DNA from: Chlamydiia bacterium
Lineage (GTDB): Bacteria; Chlamydiota; Chlamydiia; Chlamydiales; FEN-1388
Direction of reading: 5' to 3'
DNA: 15,654 nucleotides
Assembly (NCBI GenBank): GCA_003170575.1
Contig: PMZB01000142.1
Coordinates: 1-15,654 of the forward strand
Every line of letters starts with the position of its first letter. Within the stretch, counting starts at the first letter, position 1. A model generated the notes under the pieces. The model made no database searches, was not told where the DNA came from, and saw nothing but the letters and a program-made list of their open reading frames with translations. A program made the position numbers and the translations under genes. Shown in pieces: positions 8,994-15,654 of the stretch.

Positions 8994-9079
8994 TCAAATA
9001 GCTCCTCGAACAATAAGCTTACAAGTACATAGAGAGATAACCCAAAGAAGATGAACATCTCAATGTGCATTGATGTCAT
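8990..9079 (-). CDS. kdpF: KdpF-like single-helix subunit (29 aa)
   Basis: A 29-residue single-helix peptide directly upstream of kdpA, where KdpF sits in most kdp operons. In E. coli, KdpF is a 29-residue lipid-like stabiliser packed against KdpA. The sequence begins MTSMHIEMF, and its C-terminal half follows the pattern LxLYxLxxLLxxExF, as in E. coli KdpF (YLVYALINAEAF). A strong site GGGGAG lies about seven bases before the ATG at 9079. The start overlaps the stop of the upstream microgene (ATGA), and its own TGA overlaps the kdpA ATG. Identification rests on position, length and this short pattern. Confidence 0.8.
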   Translation of the reverse strand: MTSMHIEMFIFFGLSLYVLVSLLFEELFE

Positions 9080-9174
9080 GATTTTCTCCCCACAAGAATA
9101 GACAGAAAACACCCAAACCCAAAAGCAGCAACTGTGAGCAGAGAAAAAACCAAAAATACGGATCTATCTTCCAT
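9076..9174 (-). CDS. Unrecognised 32-aa membrane microprotein between kdpD and kdpF
   Basis: The ATG at 9174 follows the kdpD TAG (9175-9177) with no gap, and GAGG sits about five bases before it. The TGA overlaps the kdpF start as ATGA. The product starts MEDRSVFLVFSLLT, has one hydrophobic stretch of about 23 residues (about 6-28) and ends in the basic GRKS tail, as expected for a single helix with an acidic N-terminus and a basic C-terminus. I know no family for it. It could be a second KdpF-like stabiliser, a small link between the truncated KdpD and the pump, or a translational relay. The ribosome site, the coupling at both ends and the helix argue that it is real; its function is unknown. 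Confidence 0.65.
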   Translation of the reverse strand: MEDRSVFLVFSLLTVAAFGFGCFLSILVGRKS

Positions 9175-11064
9175 CTATACCTCTTTTCCTGTACCTACCC
9201 CTCGATCAAGGGAAAGGGCCATAAGGTGAGCAAAAGCTTCTAAAAGAGGCCGTTGATCAGACAGGGACTTGCCTCCTGCATATATCCCAAGAGCTCCTAC
9301 GCGTCGGTGAGCCACAGTGAGCGGGAGCCACAATCCCTTAGCAGAGGGAAGTGTATCTGTCTCAAAGCCCGCAGCCTCCTGATGATCAATTGCCCATTCA
9401 GCCGCCATAGTTTCAGTCATATCAAAAGGAGTGGCTACTTGTCCAAGCTGTTTACGCTGTCCCTCTTCAATAAGATATAAAAGTCCTTCAGCCGGCGAGA
9501 GTACTGCAAGGTGTTGGTTGAGCAATGCCAACATATCGTGCGGCCCAATAGCCGCTGCAAGGTCGCGGCTTAAGTCATACAGGCGAAAGATCTCTTGGTG
9601 GCGAGAAACGACCGTGCCAACAAGACGTCTATGTCGCTCCACAAGCATATTGACCATAACTCCTATTGACAAGGTTGCGGCAGAGAAAAGCAGCGGTTCT
9701 CCCCGAAGAATCCATTGATCAAAATCTTTCACATAAACAGCGTCAAGCATGAAGATTGCAAAAAAGACATACACATAAAAGCTAATGGGCCTTAAGAAAA
9801 GGGCAGCAAGAGCAACAGAGAGAAAGTAGCTTATAGCAAGGGAGGTTGGAGAAAAATACTCAGCAAAAGGACAAAGAATAATAGTCAGTAGAAGAACAAG
9901 CCCAAATGGAAGAGCTATCTTTGGTAAAAGTTCTGAAAAAGAGGGAAATCGTGCACCCGAAGACCGTAGCTGCCCTTTTACTTTTTCCCCTTTGCCGCTT
10001 GAAATAACATAAATATCAATTGCATCGTCCTTGCGAACAAGTTCATCTACCGGAGATTTATACCAAAACCTTTTCCACCATGGCATAAGCGAGTGTCCCA
10101 GAATAATCTGTGTTACTCCATTTGCTTTGGCATAGAGGAAAATGGTGTCTGCTATGGACTCGCCTGGAAGAATGATCGCTTTTGCTCCAAGCTCCTCTGC
10201 AAGGCGAAGGTGCTTTCCTATCTGGCTTTTCTCGTCAGGCGCGCGATAGGCCATATCAGGCGTCTCAACAAACGCCACAAGCCATTCAGCTTTGAGCATA
10301 TCTGCAAGCCGCTTTGCGACTCGAATGACTCGTTCACTAAATGGGCTTGGACCAATAGATGCTAAAAGCTTAGGAGCAATGCCTAATGAAAGCTCTTTGG
10401 TCATTTTTACGCGGCCGCTATCTACAATAGCGGCGGTTTTTCTCAGTGCTATCTCCCGCAAAAGCTGCAGGTTTTCCATCTTAAAAAACTTATGGATCGC
10501 CCTTTGAGCCTGATCAGGCACATACACTTTTCCTTGGCGAAGCCGCTCCAAAAGTTCCTCAGGTGCCAAGTCAACAAGCTCAATCTCATCTGCAGCATCG
10601 AGTATTCTGTCAGGTACTCTTTCTCTTATGGCAATTCCTGTTGCCTGTTCGATTGGATCCTGAAAGCTTTCCAGGTGCTGGATGTTGAGGGTTGTGTAGA
10701 CATCGATGCCAGCATCTAAAATCTCCTCCACATCCAAATATCGCTTATGGTGACGGCTGCCCGGAATGTTCGTATGGGCAAGCTCATCAACAATGACAAG
10801 CTGTGGTTTTCTTCTTAAGATGCCATCAAGATCAAGCTCCTGAAGCTCAACGCCTTTATACTTGATCCCTACAGTAGGGAACACTTCAAGTCCGACAAGG
10901 AGCTTCTCTGTCTCTTTTCGCCCATGTGTGAGGGCAAGTCCTATAAGAACATCCACTCCTTCAGCTTGCCGGACTCCTGCTGCTTCAAGCATAGCATAGG
11001 TTTTTCCTACTCCAGCTGCATACCCAAGAAATATCTTGAGCTTTCCTTTCTTTTCTGTGTCCAC
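9175..11064 (-). CDS. kdpD: KdpD-type K+/turgor sensor lacking the histidine kinase
   Basis: Membrane sensor related to the N-terminal two thirds of KdpD, which in E. coli controls kdp expression with KdpE. Order in the 629 residues: KdpD N-terminal domain with Walker A GYAAGVGKT (14-22) and VDELAHTN (92-99), then TTLNIQHLES (124-133); a universal-stress-like domain (about 230-355); four membrane helices (about 382-475); a GAF-like domain (about 492-622). It stops where the dimerisation helix with the phosphorylated histidine should begin. No HATPase domain is present, and no kdpE follows. The typical full protein has about 890 residues. Similar short forms are known in cyanobacteria. The GTG start has AGGAG five bases upstream and lies 11 nt after the rseP stop. 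It ends cleanly in TAG followed at once by the next ATG, so it does not look like a random break. Confidence 0.93.
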   Translation of the reverse strand: MDTEKKGKLKIFLGYAAGVGKTYAMLEAAGVRQAEGVDVLIGLALTHGRKETEKLLVGLEVFPTVGIKYKGVELQELDLDGILRRKPQLVIVDELAHTNIPGSRHHKRYLDVEEILDAGIDVYTTLNIQHLESFQDPIEQATGIAIRERVPDRILDAADEIELVDLAPEELLERLRQGKVYVPDQAQRAIHKFFKMENLQLLREIALRKTAAIVDSGRVKMTKELSLGIAPKLLASIGPSPFSERVIRVAKRLADMLKAEWLVAFVETPDMAYRAPDEKSQIGKHLRLAEELGAKAIILPGESIADTIFLYAKANGVTQIILGHSLMPWWKRFWYKSPVDELVRKDDAIDIYVISSGKGEKVKGQLRSSGARFPSFSELLPKIALPFGLVLLLTIILCPFAEYFSPTSLAISYFLSVALAALFLRPISFYVYVFFAIFMLDAVYVKDFDQWILRGEPLLFSAATLSIGVMVNMLVERHRRLVGTVVSRHQEIFRLYDLSRDLAAAIGPHDMLALLNQHLAVLSPAEGLLYLIEEGQRKQLGQVATPFDMTETMAAEWAIDHQEAAGFETDTLPSAKGLWLPLTVAHRRVGALGIYAGGKSLSDQRPLLEAFAHLMALSLDRGVGTGKEV

Positions 11065-11075
11065 TTTTACTCCTA

Positions 11076-13016
11076 CTATCCGCTTTTCCACCAGGACCAA
11101 GAGGAAAAGACATGCGAAAAAATCCTAATCACGTCGTGATACGTAAGATACAAGAGAAGGACAATTAAGAGAATTGCAAATGGTAAAACTATCTTCTCAA
11201 TAGTCTCCACCTTCAAGCTGATGCCTGTCACCATTTCAAAAAGAGACAAAAGTACATATCCGCCATCTAAGACGGGCAGCGGGACAAGATTTAAAATAGC
11301 TAAGTTTAAGCTAATCATTCCAAGCCAAAACAAAGCTTCCTTGTACCCTATCGAACATTGCTGTTGGATCACATGCAAGATTCCCACAGGACCGCTCATC
11401 CACCGCGGACTTAAATACCCGCCAAAAAGAGCTGAGATGGTTTGATACACTTCCGCGAACACTTGAGAGCACACCTGGATAGGATTTGGGTTATAGAGAA
11501 CTGCAGCATCTCGGACTCCATAGAGCCCTAGAAAGAGTTGCTTATCGCTTAGCATCACATTTTCTTGAGCTCTGGATCGCATCTGTGGATCCTCAATTGC
11601 CTGAATCGCTTTCTGCTCCGCTTCCTTGAGTGCTGCAACTTCGTCCTTATGCCCTGAATCCTCGAGAAGCTGCAATCTGGTGCGCGGAACAATTGGGTGA
11701 AGCAGGACAAAGGAATTGTTTACATTTTGCTGGCGGTCAGTGCCTATGGAATCAACAAGTTGTACAAAATGCTCGTCATAATAAGGCGCAGTAAATTCAG
11801 TATCAGATTTATCAAGAGGAGCTGGTTTAAGGATGCCTTTTTGCCGTTCTACAGCAAGAAGAACAGTTTTGTCCTGAAACGCATGCAAAATTTGCGCTGC
11901 TGAAGTTACTGCTTGGCCTCCTACTGAAACAATATGGTCGCCAGGCAAAAGTTTATCCGCTCTTTCCCCATCCACTCCTTTTTTTTCTGCTTCAAGAAAT
12001 GGGACTGCTCCCTCCACAACACCATCGGAGGTAAGGTTATAGGGTAAAAACCAAAGATCATTCATCTTAGGCCCTGACACATCTCCTTCATACTGCCAGT
12101 CGGAAAGCTCTCCCTTCATTTCAGGCGTTATTTTGATCTCTCCCACTCGTACCCTCGGCACCCTCACATGCAAATAAGCATCTTTTCTTAAAATAGTGAT
12201 GAATTGAAGGCCGTTATTGATGATCTCACTGAGCTGCGTGTAGGAAAACACAGGCTCTCCATCAACCCAAAGAATTCTGTCTCCTGGAAGAAGATCTGTA
12301 CCTGGGGGAAGCATTTTACGAAGGTCCTGAGATCCTGCTTCTTTTTGCGGCTCCCAGATAAGAAAACTTGCTGGTGCAAGCACCCCTGTTGTCATAATCC
12401 CTTTCTCTAGAGCAAGAGGGTGCTGATAGGGAGCTATCTCAATTGTAGAAGTCTTGCCTGGCTGAGAGGCCACACCCAATTTTTCGACCTTCACCTGCAT
12501 CACGGGGCCATTTGTCATAGCAGCATACAGATGATCTTTTGAATTTTGTACTGGCCTTCCATTATAGGAGAGGATGCGATCGCCTGGACGCACCCCTCGT
12601 GCATACAGCTGAGAATTAGGATCAACCCAGCCGACACGATTGGTCACATCGCTAAACGATTTTTCTCTTCCACCGCTGATCCAGATAAGAGCGAAAGCAG
12701 CCACAGCAAAGAGCACATTAAAAAGGGGGCCGCTTAAGGCAACGATGATTCTAGAAATTGGTTTTTTAGCAAAAAACCCTTCCGAACCAGCATCTGGTTG
12801 GCCTTTCTCCATCCCAGCGATCTTGACATATCCGCCAAAGGGGATCCAGCAGATATTAAACCTTACTCCCTTGTGCCAAAACGAATAGATAGGCCGTCCA
12901 AATCCAATGCCAAACGCCTCTACACGCATGCCTACTCGCCTTGCTGCGATATAGTGGCCTATTTCATGGACAAGAACAAGGACCCCAAGACCAAAAAGAG
13001 CTAAAATAAATGACAT
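11076..13016 (-). CDS. rseP: RseP-type site-2 protease, long chlamydial form
   Basis: Inner-membrane zinc protease that cuts anti-sigma factors and leftover signal peptides within the membrane. The 646-residue protein has HEIGH (17-21) in the first helix, PFGGYVKIAGME (59-70), SGPLFNVL (95-102), and the third zinc ligand in PVLDGGY (Asp584) near the C-terminal helices. Between them lies a long periplasmic part with three PDZ-like GD motifs: RPGDRILSYNG (143-153), LPGDRILWVDG (243-253) and LPGDHIVSVGG (357-367). E. coli RseP has about 450 residues and two PDZ domains. Size and sequence resemble the homologue of C. trachomatis as remembered. The ATG at 13016 follows GGAAGGA; a longer frame to 13196 adds 60 residues with no membrane or family features. 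It is the first gene of the series leading into kdp. Confidence 0.95.
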   Translation of the reverse strand: MSFILALFGLGVLVLVHEIGHYIAARRVGMRVEAFGIGFGRPIYSFWHKGVRFNICWIPFGGYVKIAGMEKGQPDAGSEGFFAKKPISRIIVALSGPLFNVLFAVAAFALIWISGGREKSFSDVTNRVGWVDPNSQLYARGVRPGDRILSYNGRPVQNSKDHLYAAMTNGPVMQVKVEKLGVASQPGKTSTIEIAPYQHPLALEKGIMTTGVLAPASFLIWEPQKEAGSQDLRKMLPPGTDLLPGDRILWVDGEPVFSYTQLSEIINNGLQFITILRKDAYLHVRVPRVRVGEIKITPEMKGELSDWQYEGDVSGPKMNDLWFLPYNLTSDGVVEGAVPFLEAEKKGVDGERADKLLPGDHIVSVGGQAVTSAAQILHAFQDKTVLLAVERQKGILKPAPLDKSDTEFTAPYYDEHFVQLVDSIGTDRQQNVNNSFVLLHPIVPRTRLQLLEDSGHKDEVAALKEAEQKAIQAIEDPQMRSRAQENVMLSDKQLFLGLYGVRDAAVLYNPNPIQVCSQVFAEVYQTISALFGGYLSPRWMSGPVGILHVIQQQCSIGYKEALFWLGMISLNLAILNLVPLPVLDGGYVLLSLFEMVTGISLKVETIEKIVLPFAILLIVLLLYLTYHDVIRIFSHVFSSWSWWKSG

Positions 13017-13246
13017 AATTCCTTCCACTACAATTCGGTATACCCTAACATACTTCGTGCCCGTGCCCGTGCAGGTGCCTCCGAATATCTTCTCGTAAAA
13101 ATCTTCTCCATTATGGCAAACTTTGGACTTTTTTTGTTGTATATCGTCCGAAAATCCAGTATGTAGTACTGTTTCTCGTTTCGCTGACTTTGGCATTCTT
13201 TGTGGAGCGAAGGGCTATTAACCCCCCTCTATTGGGAGACCTTTTT
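13017..13246. other. Divergent rseP/recJ intergenic region
   Basis: About 230 bases separating the rseP and recJ starts, so it should hold the promoters of both. No box pair is convincing. The best weak plus-strand pair is TTGTAT, 17 bases, TATGTA near 13138-13166. On the minus strand the best sequence is a lone GGTATACC just before rseP. Positions 13056-13079 carry four hexamers in tandem (CGTGCC, CGTGCC, CGTGCA, GGTGCC). Frames that cross this region on both strands are upstream extensions of the two genes without ribosome sites. Confidence 0.5.
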
Positions 13247-15079
13247 GTGACTAGTTTAGACCCAGAGCTCTTAGACCAACCATTGCTTTCTCCAAGCGAA
13301 AAGCTTCCTGCTTCGCTTTTTAGTGACACAAGAGAACCTCGATGGATCTACCCGATAATTAACGACGAAGTAATGATAAGAATCATCAAAGAATTTCATC
13401 TTCATCCAGTTTTAGCAAAAATCCTTGTGAATCGGGGGCTGCTTCAGGATAAAGAAGTACACTCCTTTTTGTATGGAAGGCTCCCGGATTTATTTGATCC
13501 ATTTTTATTTGAGGAGATGCCCAAAGCTGTCGAGCGCATCATGAAGGCAATACACAATGGAGAAACAATCCTTGTGTATGGAGATAATGACGTTGACGGT
13601 ATGACTGGAACTGCACTTTTAGCTGAGTTTTTAACCTTTGTCGGCGGCAAGGCGATGTTCCATGTATCAAATAGAGCAGCGCTCCTCAGGCAAAGCATGA
13701 TCTTGGATGCCCTTGAATTTGCCCTCAGACATCAGTGTACGTTGCTTATTACCGTGGACTGCGGCATCACAGCAGCCGAGCACATTGAAGAAGTTGTGCG
13801 GCAGGGGATTGATGTAATTATCACAGACCACCATGAGCCCACTGCAAAAATTCCTCATTGTATCGCAACGCTTAACCCAAAACTTTTAAACTGCGTGTAT
13901 CCCAACCGAGATCTGACCGGCGTTGGCGTAGCGTTTAAACTAGCGCACGCCATGACGGAATACATCCTTCAACATGATGGACTCCCCTTGGGCAAGAAGA
14001 TTGATTTAAAGCGGTACCTTGATCTTGTTGCTATAGGAACAGTTGCCGACATGGGGGCGCTGCGAGGGGAAAATAGAATTTTGGTAAGTTATGGTCTGGA
14101 GCAGCTTCGCAAAACAAAACGCATTGGGCTTACAAAGCTTCTTCAAGTTTGTGAAGTTGACATACATGACGTTACAACTTCAGTTATTGCCTCAAAAATA
14201 GCGCCTCGCCTCAACAGCCTTGGCCGCATAGCAGAGCCAGAAGATGGTGTGCGCATCTTGCTTGTGAGAAACGCTCTTGCAGCAGAAAAGCTTGCAGGAG
14301 AACTGAATCTCTACAATATCGAGCGGCAGAAAATTGAACGGGCCATGACAAAGGATATTGACCGCGTACTTCAAGAAAACAAAAATCTGCTGAAGGAAAA
14401 AGCCATTGTTCTTTCCTCAAGAAAGTGGCATCCGGGAATTATCGCAATCCTTGCTATGCGTTTGGCAAAATTTTTCAACCGCCCATGCGTCATTCTCTCG
14501 CTTGATGGGTTGATTGGCAAGGGAAGTGTTCGCTCTATCGAAGAATTTCCCGTGCTGCCAGCCTTAAAAGAGCTCTCTGATTTACTTCTCAACTTTGGCG
14601 GGCATGATGCAGCAGCTGGGTTAACGATCAAGGAGCAGTGCATTGATGAATTTACTCGCCGATTTATTGCTATTGCCAATGCCCAGTTAAAAGAATCCCA
14701 AGTCACACCCAAGCTCAATCTTGACGCAACGGTAAGCTTTGACGAGCTCTCTTTTGATCTGATGGATTCATTAAAGCTTCTTGAGCCCTATGGACATGGC
14801 AATCCTCCCCCAATTCTCTACACAGAAGCAATGCAGGTGCATGAACCAAAGGTGTCGAAAAAGACTGGAATCCGCCTGTTTTTGGAACAAAATGATCGTA
14901 TGCTGGAAGGCATTGCCCCAGGCCAAGCCCAACGACTTGAATCAATCAAAGGCTGGCGCGGCCCTCTTCGAGTAGCATATACCCCTCAAGTAAGCGGCTC
15001 CACCATCCATTTACTTGTGAGAGATTTTCAAAGAGTAAAAAAGGCAGTGCACATGTCTCCGACTACGTCGGAGACATGA
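13247..15079 (+). CDS. recJ: Single-stranded-DNA-specific exonuclease RecJ
   Basis: A 5'-3' single-strand exonuclease of the DHH family, acting in recombination and mismatch repair. Seen in about 610 residues: YGDNDVDGMTGTALL (111-125), ITVDCGIT (168-175), ITDHHEP (192-198), TGVGVAFK (224-231), AIGTVADMGAL, PRLNSLGR, a DHHA1 part with WHPGIIAILAMRL and GGHDAAAG, and a C-terminal OB-fold with LEPYGHGNPPPIL. The usual EGYGL sequence between the first two motifs is not evident; SNRAALLRQSMILDAL stands there. The start is uncertain: the GTG at 13247 has GGGAG eight bases upstream, the longest frame begins at a TTG (13190) without a site, and family-like sequence begins at about residue 31 (PRWIYP). 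The stop lies within a perfect hairpin. Confidence 0.92.
   Translation: MTSLDPELLDQPLLSPSEKLPASLFSDTREPRWIYPIINDEVMIRIIKEFHLHPVLAKILVNRGLLQDKEVHSFLYGRLPDLFDPFLFEEMPKAVERIMKAIHNGETILVYGDNDVDGMTGTALLAEFLTFVGGKAMFHVSNRAALLRQSMILDALEFALRHQCTLLITVDCGITAAEHIEEVVRQGIDVIITDHHEPTAKIPHCIATLNPKLLNCVYPNRDLTGVGVAFKLAHAMTEYILQHDGLPLGKKIDLKRYLDLVAIGTVADMGALRGENRILVSYGLEQLRKTKRIGLTKLLQVCEVDIHDVTTSVIASKIAPRLNSLGRIAEPEDGVRILLVRNALAAEKLAGELNLYNIERQKIERAMTKDIDRVLQENKNLLKEKAIVLSSRKWHPGIIAILAMRLAKFFNRPCVILSLDGLIGKGSVRSIEEFPVLPALKELSDLLLNFGGHDAAAGLTIKEQCIDEFTRRFIAIANAQLKESQVTPKLNLDATVSFDELSFDLMDSLKLLEPYGHGNPPPILYTEAMQVHEPKVSKKTGIRLFLEQNDRMLEGIAPGQAQRLESIKGWRGPLRVAYTPQVSGSTIHLLVRDFQRVKKAVHMSPTTSET
15052..15078. terminator. 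12-bp perfect hairpin at the recJ stop, candidate terminator
   Basis: CATGTCTCCGAC (15052-15063), loop TAC, and GTCGGAGACATG (15067-15078) pair without a mismatch. The hairpin encodes the last residues of RecJ and contains most of its stop codon. It starts about 15 bases past the stop of the convergent minus-strand gene. On the minus strand it is followed, nine bases later, by six T, so it best fits a terminator of that gene. On the plus strand no U-tract follows directly, so ordinary intrinsic termination of recJ is less likely. Confidence 0.5.
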
Positions 15080-15093
15080 ATATGAAAGATATG

Positions 15094-15621
15094 TTATTTA
15101 TTTAAAGGTTTTTCTCTTATATCGACCTCGAAGTCTAACCTGTGAGCACGTAACCATGGGTCAGCGACAACCTCCTTTCCTGCCAGACCTGCCCAGTAAT
15201 CAAATCCTAAAAGAATAAGATTGACGCCTGGTATCGCCGAAAAAAAGCCTCGGGCAACTTCGCGAATTCCGGTTGCCAACTCATATGCCCCTTTCCCCAT
15301 CTGAAGAGCACTAAATTTTAGAGTGTTTTCACTCGATTGTGCTTTGGGCAGAAAAACAGAAGATAGAGTTCCTATACATCCGATCCCAATTCTTACAACC
15401 CCTTGAATAGCACATTCCAACCCGACACCTACCTTACCTATCGCTGTAAATGTAGAGATACCCGGTAGATAGGTATTATAACCTTTGACCCAACTTACTA
15501 TTCTTGCACCAAAGCTTCCAGATTCTTCCTTTTTTGGTCCTTCCGCATCCTTTTGAGGAGCGGCAGGAACTGTAGCTGATAGTTCCGGTGTTTTTATTGA
15601 TTGCGCATCTCCCATACTCAT
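15094..15621 (-). CDS. Uncharacterised small glycine-rich protein, probably chlamydia-specific
   Basis: A 175-residue protein of no family I recognise. Residues 1-37 are polar and rich in Ala, Pro, Ser, Glu and Lys, without a signal peptide. The rest alternates amphipathic and hydrophobic segments rich in glycine: about 50-92 (LPGISTFTAIG through IGIGCIGTLSSVFLP) and about 105-150 (GKGAYELATGIREVARGFF, then IPGVNLILLGFDYW). The C-terminus is charged. Membrane association is plausible, and the polar N-terminus would also allow type III secretion, but nothing shows either. The ATG at 15621 has AGGAG seven bases upstream; a second ATG two codons on is possible. Its own promoter lies at or beyond the window edge. 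It is convergent with recJ, with only 14 bases between the two stops. Confidence 0.8.
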   Translation of the reverse strand: MSMGDAQSIKTPELSATVPAAPQKDAEGPKKEESGSFGARIVSWVKGYNTYLPGISTFTAIGKVGVGLECAIQGVVRIGIGCIGTLSSVFLPKAQSSENTLKFSALQMGKGAYELATGIREVARGFFSAIPGVNLILLGFDYWAGLAGKEVVADPWLRAHRLDFEVDIREKPLNK

Positions 15622-15654
15622 AATAATTCTCCTATAAAAAGTTCAGGATAATAT

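Noticed and set aside
13017..13196. 60-residue N-terminal extension of RseP
   Set aside because: The extension has no ribosome site, includes repeat-derived residues and precedes the conserved first membrane helix. The ATG at 13016 with GGAAGGA is a better start.
13190..13246. TTG start of recJ at 13190
   Set aside because: There is no ribosome site before it and the added residues do not resemble RecJ. GTG at 13247 has GGGAG at proper distance, though the true start could be later.
1..15654. CRISPR array, tRNA or rRNA genes, transposase or phage genes
   Set aside because: I looked on both strands and in the gaps and found no regularly spaced repeats, tRNA-like cloverleaf sequence, or coding sequence of these kinds.

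Overview
The window most likely comes from a member of the Chlamydiota outside the classical pathogenic genus Chlamydia (a Parachlamydiales-type 'environmental' chlamydia). The main support is the site-2 protease RseP. It has the long chlamydial form (646 residues, several PDZ-like segments), and many stretches resemble the C. trachomatis protein as I remember it. RecJ also looks chlamydial, and the last gene is a small glycine-rich protein of no family I recognise. No rRNA, tRNA, CRISPR array or transposase was seen.

Layout. (1) Positions 1-3116, minus strand: a transketolase-transaldolase pair with ATGA stop/start overlap, preceded by a fair promoter; the transaldolase runs off the left edge. 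(2) 3271-4410, plus strand: a membrane metalloprotease of the M50 family with a C-terminal CBS pair. (3) 4427-4589: a near-perfect 163-bp palindromic element flanked by TTA repeats, lying between two convergent transcription units. (4) 4653-13016, minus strand: one tightly packed series, in transcription order rseP, a kinase-less kdpD, a 32-residue membrane microprotein, kdpF, kdpA, kdpB, kdpC. Every junction is an overlap or a gap of at most 11 nt. (5) 13247-15079, plus strand: recJ, divergent from rseP and ending in a 12-bp hairpin that contains its stop codon. (6) 15094-15621, minus strand: a small uncharacterised protein convergent with recJ.

How it works together. The tkt-tal pair supplies the non-oxidative pentose phosphate pathway. 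The rseP-kdp series would make an intramembrane protease and a complete high-affinity K+ pump (KdpF, A, B, C with all key motifs intact). The only regulatory protein is a KdpD that keeps the N-terminal ATP-binding, USP-like, four-helix membrane and GAF-like parts but ends where the histidine kinase should begin; there is no kdpE in the window. This kinase-less sensor, the extra microprotein and the linkage to rseP are the most unusual features. The palindrome between the M50 protease and kdpC is the best candidate for an undescribed element; it also forms the 3' part of a short reading frame coupled to the kdpC stop codon.

Limits: all identifications are by reading motifs and comparing with remembered families; no database search was run.
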